Positions 52,668 to 61,095 of a DNA stretch of 64,000 nt are shown piece by piece. The notes under the pieces were generated by a model. It had not been told where the DNA came from, searched no databases, and was given only the letters and a program-made list of their open reading frames with translations. Source of the stretch: Gordonia bronchialis DSM 43247. GTDB lineage: Bacteria; Actinomycetota; Actinomycetes; Mycobacteriales; Mycobacteriaceae. The position numbers were made by a program, and so were the translations under genes. The stretch covers positions 4,092,001-4,156,000 of the forward strand of contig NC_013441.1 in the NCBI RefSeq assembly GCF_000024785.1. The letters run 5' to 3'. How positions within the stretch are numbered: position 1 is the first letter of the stretch; each line of letters starts with the position of its first letter.

Positions 52668-53465
52668 TCAGCCGAGGACCGGGAAACGACGACGGCGGGC
52701 GAGGTCGTCGAGGGCGTGCTGCATTCGTTTGCGCACCATCTCGTCGACGTCGGCGATCTCCGGGTTCGTCCCGAACTCGGCGGTGATGTCGATGGGGTCG
52801 AGAACCTCGGTCACCAGCTTGGACGGCAGCGGGATGTTCGGCGGGAAGCCGGGTGTGATGCCGAACGGGAATCCGAACCCCAGTGGGGCACTTTTGATCC
52901 GCAGCAGTCGGTCGACGCCGAGGAACTTCGCGAGGCCGTCGCCGCGGTTGATGAAGAACTGGGTTTCCTGACCGCCGATGGTGACGATCGGCACAATCGG
53001 CACGCCGGCCTCCAGGGCGGTCCGGATGTAGCCGGTCCGGCCGTGGAAGTCGATCTGCGCACCCTGTGAGCTGGGGCGCATCGCCTCCCAGTCGCCACCG
53101 GGGAAGACGATGGTCGCGGCTCCGGACCGCAAGGCCTGCACCGCATTGCGTGGGTGAGCCGGCAGGAATCCGACCTTGCCGAAGATCTGCCTGCCCAGGC
53201 CGGTGAACATCAGGTCGTGGGCCAGTGTGTACAGCGGGCGGCGCTCACCGAACTCCTCGGCGAAGGCCACCGCGATCACCGGCACGTCGAAGGCCATCAG
53301 CCCGCCGGAATGGTTGGAGACCAGCAGCACACCACCGTCGGGGACCTTGTCCATGCCGCGCACCTCCGAACGGAAGTAGGTCTTGGCGACCATGCGCAGC
53401 ACGGGCAGCACCCGCCCGACCCAGGTCTCGTCGCGGGCGGTGAGGTCGATGGTGTCGGCGCTCAT
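52668..53465 (-). CDS. Lysophospholipid acyltransferase (PlsC-like) family protein
   Basis: Acyltransferase of 265 residues. The catalytic box is NHSGGLMAFDVP near 52-63, with a longer His-to-Asp spacing than the standard HX4D, as seen in the DAGAT/Rv1428c-type group. FPGGDWEAMRP near 128 and VPIVPIVTIGG near 163 correspond to the later conserved blocks. It probably acylates a glycerol-type acceptor. First gene of the minus-strand lipid operon, facing KstR-type operators 80 bp upstream. Confidence 0.86.
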   Translation of the reverse strand: MSADTIDLTARDETWVGRVLPVLRMVAKTYFRSEVRGMDKVPDGGVLLVSNHSGGLMAFDVPVIAVAFAEEFGERRPLYTLAHDLMFTGLGRQIFGKVGFLPAHPRNAVQALRSGAATIVFPGGDWEAMRPSSQGAQIDFHGRTGYIRTALEAGVPIVPIVTIGGQETQFFINRGDGLAKFLGVDRLLRIKSAPLGFGFPFGITPGFPPNIPLPSKLVTEVLDPIDITAEFGTNPEIADVDEMVRKRMQHALDDLARRRRFPVLG

Positions 53466-53543
53466 GTCACTCCTGACAGCTGTGTCCGCCGAGTGGACGA
53501 ATCACCGCGCAGCGTTGGTCGGTGTTCGCGATTCCGGCAGAAT

Positions 53544-53557
53544 GAGAACGTGTTCTA
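53544..53557. promoter_or_regulatory. KstR-type operator, first of a pair
   Basis: GAGAACGTGTTCTA matches TnnAACnnGTTnnA except at the first base. It lies in the 163-bp divergent gap between the acyltransferase operon and the thioesterase gene, 10 bp from the second site. Confidence 0.65.
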
Positions 53558-53566
53558 GTATTGAAT

Positions 53567-53580
53567 TAGAACACGTTCTA
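53567..53580. promoter_or_regulatory. KstR-type operator, exact consensus match
   Basis: TAGAACACGTTCTA is a palindrome that fits the KstR consensus TnnAACnnGTTnnA at every fixed position. With the neighbouring site it lies 49-85 bp before the thioesterase start. This suggests sterol-responsive repression of the thioesterase and perhaps of the divergent lipid operon. Confidence 0.75.
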
Positions 53581-53628
53581 GTTTTCGTGGCCACCGGAGG
53601 TGGCGAAGACCACAAGGTGGGGAGTCGC

Positions 53629-54270
53629 ATGGAGTTCACCCTCGAGGACATATCGGAGGCCGAGGTCGCGCGGCGGCGGGACCTCTACGCACCGCTCGCC
53701 GACACGGTGCGCGATCTGATCGACGCGGTCATCCGCACCGAAGTCGGCGACGACGCCATCGACGACGCCCGACGACGCATCGCCGCCGTCGTCGACGACC
53801 TGCGTGCCGAACAGATCGACGGGCCCTACGGTGTGCGCTACACCCGCGAATACACCGGCATGCCCTGGGGCAACGCCGTCATCGGACTGCGCAACGCCAT
53901 CGCCCCGCCGATCCGCACCGAGCGTGTTCCCGAGGGCGTACGCGCCTCGTTCACCCTCGGCGCCGCCTACGAGGGTCCGGGCGGACATGTCCACGGCGGG
54001 GTGTGCGCGATGATCCTCGACCATGTGCTCGGCGAGGGCGCCAGCTCCGACGACGTGCCCTGCTACACCGGCACCATCACGATGCGCTATCTGCGGCCCA
54101 CACCCCTCGGCGAGCTGACCGCGGCGTCCTGGATCACCGAGCGCGAGGGGCGCAAGAAGATCGTGCGCGGCACGCTGTCCGACGCCGCGGGTGTCACCGT
54201 GGAGGCCGACGGGATCTTCATCGTGCCTAAGAGCTGGGACGGCCCCATGCCCCGTAAGTCGCGGGACTGA
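53629..54270 (+). CDS. PaaI-type hotdog thioesterase
   Basis: Protein of 213 residues with a single hotdog domain in the C-terminal half: GPGGHVHGGVCAMILDHVLG near 119-138 contains the HGG motif of acyl-CoA thioesterases, and the preceding strand SFTLGAAYEG fits. The N-terminal 70 residues form a helical extension (ARRRDLYAPLADTVRDLIDA). ATG at 53629 has GGGGAG 5 bases upstream; the frame is open further upstream, through the operators, which is not plausible coding. Four bp before the decayed dehydrogenase gene. Confidence 0.83.
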   Translation: MEFTLEDISEAEVARRRDLYAPLADTVRDLIDAVIRTEVGDDAIDDARRRIAAVVDDLRAEQIDGPYGVRYTREYTGMPWGNAVIGLRNAIAPPIRTERVPEGVRASFTLGAAYEGPGGHVHGGVCAMILDHVLGEGASSDDVPCYTGTITMRYLRPTPLGELTAASWITEREGRKKIVRGTLSDAAGVTVEADGIFIVPKSWDGPMPRKSRD

Positions 54271-54274
54271 CCCG

Positions 54275-55281
54275 GTGCGGGCCGCGGTCACCGCCGAGGG
54301 CGGTTTCGAGGTCGTCGACGTCGACGATCCCCGGCCGGCTCCCGGCGAACTACTGCTGCGGGTGGCGGCCAATGGGATCTGCGGATCCGACGTGTCCACC
54401 GCACCGTTGCTCCCGCCGGGAATCATCATGGGCCACGAGTTCGCCGGCGAGGTGATCGGTCACGGCAACGGTGCCGATCACGATCAGTGGCCGGCCGGTA
54501 CGCCGGTGGCGGTCATGCCGGTCGCCGGGTGCGGACACTGCCGGGCATGCGCCGTCGGCGACATCGCGCGGTGCGCCTCGGCTCAGACCCTCGGGCTCGG
54601 GCTGGGTGCCGGCGCACTGGCCGAATTCGTTTGTGTGCCGGCCGGTTCCTGCGTCCGGCTCGACACCCTGGCCCCCGCCGGCGCCGAGGTGGATCTGGTG
54701 GGTTCCGCGATCACCGAACCCCTTGCCGTCGGCCTCCACGCGGTCAGCGCAGCCCGGGTCGCACCGGGTGACCGGGTTCTGGTGATCGGCGCCGGGCCGG
54801 TGGGATTGGCTGTCCTGCACTGGTTGTCGAGGTCCACGGCGTCGACGGTCGTCTGCTCGGACAAGGCCGCCCACGTCGCACCGCCGCCGCGGACAACGGC
54901 GCGACGACGTCCCTCGACCCGGCCGACGTGCCGTCCGGGGCTTTCGACGTCGTGATCGAATGCGCGGGCAAACCCGGGGTGATCGCCGCGGCGATCGATG
55001 CGGCCGCGCCCCTGGGCACCGTCGTCGTCGCGGGCGTGTGCCTGTCCGCCGACAGCTTCCTGCCGGTCGCCGGCGTCGTCAAATAGCTGACCCTGCTGTT
55101 CGTGTCCTATTACACGCGAGCCGAATTCGAGGCCGCCGCCCGCGCCGTCGTCACCGGGTCGGTGGCATCCGACGCCTTCGTCAGTGAACGAGCCGGACTC
55201 GATTCGGTCGGACGGGTGATCACCGAACTCGGCTTACCGGGCGACCAACGCAAGGTGCTGATCGTCCCGGGTCACGGCTGA
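54275..55281 (+). pseudogene. Zinc alcohol dehydrogenase gene with frameshift and in-frame stop
   Basis: GTG at 54275 opens a medium-chain dehydrogenase: GICGSDVS and GHEFAGE (catalytic zinc ligands), CGHCRACAVGDIARC (structural zinc), GAGPVGLAVLHW (Rossmann). At about 54865-54885 the frame is lost by one base, and the C-terminal half continues in another frame (ADNGATTSLDPADV, FDVVIECAGKPG). That second part is interrupted by a TAG at 55084-55086 within VVK-stop-LTLLFVSYYTRAEF, where relatives have a sense codon. Two independent lesions make this a true pseudogene rather than a read error. It was probably coupled to the thioesterase. Confidence 0.82.
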
Positions 55282-55299
55282 CCGGTCGGGGGTTGCCAC

Positions 55300-56028
55300 T
55301 CAGCCGGGCGCGGCGGCCGACTCACCGAGGTAGGCGCGTTCGATTCGCCTGGGGTCGGCGGCGAGCGCGGCCGCATCGTCGGCCAGCCGGATCTCCCCGT
55401 GCACCAGCACGATCGCGCGGTCGGCGACCTCGAGCGCCATCCGCACATGCTGTTCGACGAGGACGATCGCGGTGCCGTCCGTCGCGGCGACGGCCCGCAG
55501 CACCGGCAGGATCGACTCGACGACGATCGGCGCGAGACCCATACTGAGCTCGTCGATCAGCAACACCGCGGGACGCTGCAACAGGGCACGGGCGATGGCG
55601 AGCATCTGTTGTTCGCCGCCGGAGAGCTGTCCGGCATCGACTTTGAGCCGCGGCCGCAGCGCCGGAAAATGGTGCAGCACCTCGTCGATGGCACTCTTGC
55701 GGCCACCGCGCTTACGGACCGCCAGCGCGAGGTTGTCGGCCGTGCTCAACCGCCGGAACAACGCCCGGTCATCGGGAACCAGCACCAGGCCGGCGCGAAC
55801 GGCTGCGCGGGTACCACCGGCGGCAAGCTCGTGTCCGGCCACCGACACCGTCCCACCCAGCCGGGGCAGCAGCCCGGCCAGCGTGGTCAGCAGCGTCGTC
55901 TTCCCGGCTCCGTTGGGTCCGATCAGGGCGACGATCTCACCGTCGTCGACGGTCAGATCCAGCCCGCGCACACAGGGACTCGTCCGCGTGTAACCGGCGT
56001 CCAGAGCGTGGCATTCGAGGGCCGTCAC
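55300..56028 (-). CDS. Branched-chain amino acid-type ABC transporter ATPase (LivF-like)
   Basis: ABC ATPase of 242 residues: Walker A GPNGAGKTT near 36-44, Q-loop region LVLVPDDRALF, signature LSGGEQQMLAIARAL near 138-152, Walker B VLLIDELSMGL, and H-loop VEQHV. LivF family members drive uptake of branched amino acids or, in actinobacteria, many organic acids and sterol-like acids. GTG start overlaps the stop of the fused permease-ATPase gene. Confidence 0.9.
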   Translation of the reverse strand: MTALECHALDAGYTRTSPCVRGLDLTVDDGEIVALIGPNGAGKTTLLTTLAGLLPRLGGTVSVAGHELAAGGTRAAVRAGLVLVPDDRALFRRLSTADNLALAVRKRGGRKSAIDEVLHHFPALRPRLKVDAGQLSGGEQQMLAIARALLQRPAVLLIDELSMGLAPIVVESILPVLRAVAATDGTAIVLVEQHVRMALEVADRAIVLVHGEIRLADDAAALAADPRRIERAYLGESAAAPG

Positions 56029-58799
56029 GTCGTCATCTCCTCGGGTATCGACGCCTGCGCGTCTCCTGGTTTCGATCCACCTGCACCCACCGGTGCGCCG
56101 AGGTAGGCCGCGATCACCCGATCGTCGCGCCGGATCTCCTCGGGTGTGCCGGTCGCGATCACGGCACCGAGATCGAGCACGATGACGCGGTCGCAGATGC
56201 CGAGCACCAGATCCATGTCGTGGTCGATGAGCAACATCGTCATGCCGGCTGCCCGCGCAGCCAGCAATCGTTCACCCAACCAACCACTTTCCGAACTGTC
56301 GAGGCCGGCGGCCGGCTCGTCGAGCAACGCGATCGTGGGACGGCGGGCCAGCACCCGCGCCACCGACACCAACTGCCGTTGTCCCTGCGACAGGTCGGCG
56401 GCAGGCACATCGGCGAGGTGACCGATGTCGAGGAGAGCCAGCACGGAACCGACAGTCCGGGCAGCGTCTTTCGGCGGGCCGGCGGCCCCGGCGAGGAGGT
56501 TCTCGGCGACCGACAACTCGTCGTAGAGCTCGATGTCCTGGAAGGTTCGCCCGAGGCCGGCACGGCTGCGCCGATACGCCGAAAGGCCGCCGATGTCGGT
56601 ACCGCTCAGCAGGATTCGTCCGCGGGCGGGGACGAACCCGCCGATGGCGTCGATCAGGGTCGTCTTGCCGGCGCCGTTGGGGCCGATCAGTCCGACGATC
56701 TCACCGGCCCGGACGTCGAAACTCACCGCATCCAGCGCGTTCACGGCACCGTAGCGGACACCGACGTTCTCGACCGTGAGTACGACCTCACCCGCTGGTG
56801 CGCGCTCGGCCGGTGGCGGCGCGAGCGCGTCGTCGGCGTCCGACGGTTCGGCCGAAGACCGACGGTCCCGCTGCAGCAGGCGGGGGACCGGGATGCGCGT
56901 CAGATGGCCGATGAGCCCGTCGGGGCTGGTGATCACCGTGAGCACCAACAGGATTCCACTGATCAGGAGGTAGTAGTCACCGAAGCTGCCGAAGCGGTCG
57001 GACAGGTAGTAGAGCACTCCGCCGGGCGCGAGGAGACCGGCGAGCAACGCACCGGACACCGAGGTCACACCTGCCACGAAGAACACCGCGAACAGGGCGA
57101 GTCCCGCGAACACCGCATAGCTGCCCGCAGTGGCCAGCGTCTGCTGATAGGCCAGCAGCGACCCGCCGAGTCCGGCCAGGAACGCGGCCGCCGCAAAGGC
57201 GACGAGTTTGGTGACGCCGACGTTGATGCCGGCCGCCGCTGCCGATCGTTCATTGGCCCGCACGGCGAGCATCGATGCGCCGTATCGGCTGCGCCGCAGG
57301 GCGGCCACCGCCAGTGCCGCGAGCGCCAGCACCACCAGACAGACGATGCCGAAGGCGATACGTGGGTATCCTTCTCCCGCACCGATTCCCAGGTCCACAC
57401 CGAAGATCGACGGGCTGTCCACCGGCGCGCCCTGCAGACCGCCGTTGACCGACGGATTGCGAAACCAGAACGCCTCGCAGAACACCGCGAGCGCCAGCGT
57501 CGCGACCATCAGCGGCAAACCTCGGACCCGCAGCGCGGGTAGGCCGATCACCACCCCGACGACCAAGGCCACGAGCGCGGCGAGCAACGGGGCCACCGGG
57601 AACGGCACACCCAGGTCCGCGGTGAAACGGCTCAGCGCGTACGCGCCCACTCCGGCCAGGGTCAGCTGGGCCAGCGACACCTGACCGGCGTATCCGGTCA
57701 CCACCACCTGCGAGAGCGCGATCACGGCGAAGATGATGGTCAGGATGACCGCCAGGCGGGCGCTACCCGTGGTCGCCAACAGGGCCAGCACCCCGATGAC
57801 GAGTCCGATGATCGTGCCCGCGAACAGATGTCGGGGTCGTGGTGATCGGCCGAGGTCCTGTGCGACCACCGCCCCGCGTCCCGGTAGCGGCTTGCCGCGG
57901 ATGAGGAGGAATCCGATGATCAGCACCAGCGGAATGGCTTCTGCCAGACCGGCGTCGGGCATCCAGTCCACGAGCGACTGCAGATTGGTGGCCTCCGCCT
58001 GCAGCATGCCGATGACCAGACCGGCCGACACGGTGAGTGCGATACTCGCGAAGTTTCCGACGAGCGCGGCAGCGAGTGCGGGCACGATGAACATCGAGTA
58101 CGCGACCGGGTTGAGCGGCACGATCGGCGCGATCACCACCCCGCCGATCGCGGCGGTCCCCGACGACAACGCCCAGTTGCTGATGGCGATGCGGTCGGGC
58201 GAGAGGCCGGTGAGCAGAGCACCCTTCTCCGATTCGGCCGCGGCCTCGGTTGCCACACCGAACCTGGTGTAACGCAACACGAGTCCGGCGCAGACCGCCA
58301 ATCCGACGACGACCGCTGCCAGCCAGATCCGGTCGGTCGGCACGGTCGCGTCGCCGACCCGGAAGGATTGGGGCGCGAAGATGGGCCCGACGGTGGGGGC
58401 ATCGGCTCCCACCCGTAGCGCCAGCAGTGCCTGGATGACCAGCATCAGACCGATCGACGCGACCGCCTTGGCCAGCACCGGAGCCGAGCGCATCGGCCGA
58501 AAGACGATGAGGTAAAGCAGAATTCCGAGAACGGATGCGATCACCACCGCACCGGCGAGTGCCGGTCCCACCCCCAGCCGGCCACCGAGATCGATTCGTG
58601 CGTCGAACCCGGGGATCGGGTGGAGCAGGACACCCTGCCGTAGGAACGCATAGGTGTAGGCGGCGTAGAGCGCGACGGCTCCGGTGGCGAAGTTGACCAC
58701 GCCGGAACTCTTGAAGGTCATCACCAGGGCGAGTCCGAGCGCCGCGTACACCGCGCCGTTGCCCAGTCCCAGCAGAAAGAAGGCGAGATGATCGGTCAT
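56025..58799 (-). CDS. Fused LivH-LivM-LivG: two permeases and an ATPase in one polypeptide
   Basis: Single open frame of 924 codons with three modules that are usually separate proteins. Residues 1-305 are a LivH-type permease (GLGNGAVYAALGLALV; SSGVVNFATG). Residues 325-635 are a LivM-type permease (VVTGYAGQVSLAQLTLAGVGAYALS; RSRYGASMLAVRANE). After a charged linker (645-670), residues 670-915 are a LivG-type ATPase with Walker A at 706-713, signature LSQGQRQLVSVARV (Gln for the usual second Gly) and LLDEPAAGLD. With the LivF-like ATPase and the lipoprotein receptor this makes a complete importer. The substrate is unknown. Confidence 0.92.
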   Translation of the reverse strand: MTDHLAFFLLGLGNGAVYAALGLALVMTFKSSGVVNFATGAVALYAAYTYAFLRQGVLLHPIPGFDARIDLGGRLGVGPALAGAVVIASVLGILLYLIVFRPMRSAPVLAKAVASIGLMLVIQALLALRVGADAPTVGPIFAPQSFRVGDATVPTDRIWLAAVVVGLAVCAGLVLRYTRFGVATEAAAESEKGALLTGLSPDRIAISNWALSSGTAAIGGVVIAPIVPLNPVAYSMFIVPALAAALVGNFASIALTVSAGLVIGMLQAEATNLQSLVDWMPDAGLAEAIPLVLIIGFLLIRGKPLPGRGAVVAQDLGRSPRPRHLFAGTIIGLVIGVLALLATTGSARLAVILTIIFAVIALSQVVVTGYAGQVSLAQLTLAGVGAYALSRFTADLGVPFPVAPLLAALVALVVGVVIGLPALRVRGLPLMVATLALAVFCEAFWFRNPSVNGGLQGAPVDSPSIFGVDLGIGAGEGYPRIAFGIVCLVVLALAALAVAALRRSRYGASMLAVRANERSAAAAGINVGVTKLVAFAAAAFLAGLGGSLLAYQQTLATAGSYAVFAGLALFAVFFVAGVTSVSGALLAGLLAPGGVLYYLSDRFGSFGDYYLLISGILLVLTVITSPDGLIGHLTRIPVPRLLQRDRRSSAEPSDADDALAPPPAERAPAGEVVLTVENVGVRYGAVNALDAVSFDVRAGEIVGLIGPNGAGKTTLIDAIGGFVPARGRILLSGTDIGGLSAYRRSRAGLGRTFQDIELYDELSVAENLLAGAAGPPKDAARTVGSVLALLDIGHLADVPAADLSQGQRQLVSVARVLARRPTIALLDEPAAGLDSSESGWLGERLLAARAAGMTMLLIDHDMDLVLGICDRVIVLDLGAVIATGTPEEIRRDDRVIAAYLGAPVGAGGSKPGDAQASIPEEMTT

Positions 58800-58826
58800 T
58801 GCACAATCCCCACGATGAACCCAGAA

Positions 58827-58854
58827 CCCGGGGGCGTCCGCGGACGCCCCCGGG
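58827..58854. terminator. Perfect 28-bp palindrome between receptor and permease genes
   Basis: CCCGGGGGCGTCCG at 58827-58840 is followed directly by its exact reverse complement. As RNA it gives a 12-bp GC stem with a 4-nt loop, 21 bases after the receptor stop and 27 bases before the permease start. Within an operon it probably acts as a partial terminator or mRNA-stabilising hairpin that favours receptor over permease expression. Confidence 0.7.
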
Positions 58855-58875
58855 CACGGCTGACATGAACCCGCG

Positions 58876-60120
58876 TCAGTTGTTGACGACGGTGGTGTTG
58901 ATCAGCTTGACGTCGTCGTCGACGTCGCTGACCAGAATTGCCTTGCTGCACAACGCTCGTAGCTGCGGGATGGCCTTGCCGTTGCAGGTGAACGTCAGTC
59001 CGGGTGCGGCCGGCAGCGGCACATCGGTGGCCGTGGACAGCGCCGTGGCGAAGGACTGCGGCGTGACCGGCCCGGTCAGCGACTTACCGACCTCACCGAG
59101 CGCCGCGACGACCTGATAGCCGAGGTATCCCAGACCGGACGGATCGGTGTTGGGCGCGTACTTGGCCATCACCGAGCGGTAGAGCACCACACTGGGGTCT
59201 TCTGAGGTCGTGTTGACCGTCGTGAAGGCCTTGGACCCCGCGACCGCAGGCTTGCCCACCGCGTCGAGCACGGGCTTGTCCAGGCAGCTGGCGATGAGGT
59301 ACTTCTTCACCGACGGGGCCGCCGTCTGGAGTGCCTTGAGCGTGGTGATGCACTGCCGCGTGTCGCCGAGAATCGTAACGGCGCCCGGGTTTCCGGCCAG
59401 CGCTGCGGTGATCTGCGGCGTCGGGTCGGCTGCACTGGTCGGGATGGTGACCACGTCGAGTTCCACACCGGCGCGCTGGAACATCGGCGTGCCCAGGGCC
59501 TTCACCGAGGCGGCCGCATCGCCGCTGTCACCGATGAAGACGGTCAGCTTCTTGACGCCTTCACGTGCGGCCGTGGCGGCCTCACCGCCGAGGACGGCGA
59601 CGATTCCGCCGGTGAGCATGAAGGATCCCGGCGACGCCATCTCCACCTGGGAGACCGGCGCCTGGGCGATGTAGGGGATTCCCGCGCCGGCGATGATCGG
59701 CAGCATCACCGCACCCTGTGCGCCGAGCGGGGTGACCACCGCGGCGACCTTCTGCTCGACCATCTGGTTCGCACAGCGGGTCGCCGAGGCCGGTTCCTCC
59801 TGTTGCTTGCACACGACGAGGTCGATCTTGTGCCCGCCGATGCCGCCACCGTTGTTGTTGAGGTACTGGGCGGCTGCCTCGCCGCCCTCCCGCACCATCG
59901 GCAGCGTGACCACGCCACCCTCGGGCGCGATGAAGCCGATCTTGATCGGATCACCCGTCGCGGCGTTGCTGGGCAACGCGGTGGTGGTGCCCGCGGCACT
60001 CGAGTCGTCGGAGGTGCTGTCGTCGGCGCACGCGGTGATCCCGCCGAGCATGAGCAGAGCCGCGGCGCCGAGAATCCCGGTGGATCTCAGTGCACGCCGC
60101 AGCAGTGGTGATGTGGTCAA
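58876..60120 (-). CDS. Periplasmic-binding lipoprotein of the ABC importer
   Basis: Leu/Ile/Val-binding-protein-like receptor (type I periplasmic fold), 414 residues. The lipoprotein signal runs from residue 8 to the lipobox ITAC at 28-31, with Cys31 the lipidated residue. Then come a Ser/Thr-rich linker and IKIGFIAPEGG. Proposed start is TTG at 60118-60120, preceded by GAAGGGA; an ATG at 60198 is in frame but would bury the signal peptide behind 26 polar residues. First gene of the importer operon, divergent from the TetR gene. Confidence 0.86.
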   Translation of the reverse strand: MTTSPLLRRALRSTGILGAAALLMLGGITACADDSTSDDSSAAGTTTALPSNAATGDPIKIGFIAPEGGVVTLPMVREGGEAAAQYLNNNGGGIGGHKIDLVVCKQQEEPASATRCANQMVEQKVAAVVTPLGAQGAVMLPIIAGAGIPYIAQAPVSQVEMASPGSFMLTGGIVAVLGGEAATAAREGVKKLTVFIGDSGDAAASVKALGTPMFQRAGVELDVVTIPTSAADPTPQITAALAGNPGAVTILGDTRQCITTLKALQTAAPSVKKYLIASCLDKPVLDAVGKPAVAGSKAFTTVNTTSEDPSVVLYRSVMAKYAPNTDPSGLGYLGYQVVAALGEVGKSLTGPVTPQSFATALSTATDVPLPAAPGLTFTCNGKAIPQLRALCSKAILVSDVDDDVKLINTTVVNN

Positions 60121-60363
60121 TGTGGTCCCTTCGACACTGATGACACGACACGGCAGATTCCCCCGATGACCAGCCGAGAAGCGAACCCGAAGTGCCAACT
60201 GTAAGGCTCACGGTATGGCTTCTGGGAGCAAGGTAGCCCGCCCGTGCGGCGAGCGTGAGGGGATTCGCCGGATTCGATGGTGGGTAACGATTCGGTCCAT
60301 GCCATCGCGGGCGTCGGCGGTGTTAGGTTGTGGTGCGGCCCAGACCGTCCGAGAATGCAAACC

Positions 60364-60385
60364 GGGTTGCCCAGGTGGGCAACCC
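60364..60385. promoter_or_regulatory. Perfect TetR-type operator palindrome
   Basis: GGGTTGCCCA and TGGGCAACCC are exact inverted 10-bp arms around a central GG. The site ends 14 bp before the tetR start codon, next to its GAGGAG ribosome binding site, the usual place for an autoregulatory operator. The divergent receptor gene starts 244 bp away. Confidence 0.75.
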
Positions 60386-60399
60386 CCGAGCGAGGAGAC

Positions 60400-61095
60400 A
60401 TGGCCAAGGCGCAGAAGGTGTCCGGAGGGCGGCGTGCCCGCGGGTCGATCTCGGCCGAGGAGATCATCGCGGGGGCCTTCGATGTCGCCGGCAGGGTGTC
60501 GCTCAGCGAGTTCAGCATGCCGATGCTCGCCAAACACCTCGGCGTCGGCGTCACCAGCATCTACTGGTACTTCCGCAAGAAGGAGGATCTCCTCGACGCA
60601 ATGGCCGACAAAGCCAACGAGGAGTACCACGCCGCAACACCGTTCATCGGCGCCGACAACTGGCAGGACGGACTACGACGCCACTTCCGACGGATGCACC
60701 AGGCCTTCCGGACGCAGCCGGTTCTCGTCGAACTCACATTGCTGCGACCCTATCCCCACTCGGCGGATCGGACCTCGATGCAGGCGACCGCCGCCAAGCT
60801 CGATTCCATGGTCGCGGCGATGGTCGGCGCCGGATTCACCGCCGAGCAGGCCCTCGAGATCTATCTGTCGCTGCTCGCGCACGTGTGCGGTGCGGCGATG
60901 GTCGAACACCAGGGCATCTTCGCCACCTACGACGGCGGGCTGCCCCGCGGGGCCGACGAAACCGCCTCGGCGGTGCCGCTTCTCGCTGAGCTGGCCGCCA
61001 AGGGGCACCGGATCGACAACGTCGAGGACGCCACCTTCGAGTTCACCTTCGAGGCGATCCTCGCGCAAGCGGAGAGGAGTTTGGGTCATGAGTGA
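60400..61095 (+). CDS. TetR family regulator
   Basis: Regulator of 231 residues. Helix-turn-helix about 15-65: SISAEEIIAGAFDVAGRVSL, then MLAKHLGVGVTSIYWYFRKKEDLL. The C-terminal ligand domain is helical. ATG at 60400 follows GAGGAG by 5 bases. Its last 8 bp overlap the amidohydrolase start, so the two are co-expressed. The palindrome just upstream and the divergent ABC importer suggest it senses the imported compound or its product. Confidence 0.9.
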   Translation: MAKAQKVSGGRRARGSISAEEIIAGAFDVAGRVSLSEFSMPMLAKHLGVGVTSIYWYFRKKEDLLDAMADKANEEYHAATPFIGADNWQDGLRRHFRRMHQAFRTQPVLVELTLLRPYPHSADRTSMQATAAKLDSMVAAMVGAGFTAEQALEIYLSLLAHVCGAAMVEHQGIFATYDGGLPRGADETASAVPLLAELAAKGHRIDNVEDATFEFTFEAILAQAERSLGHE

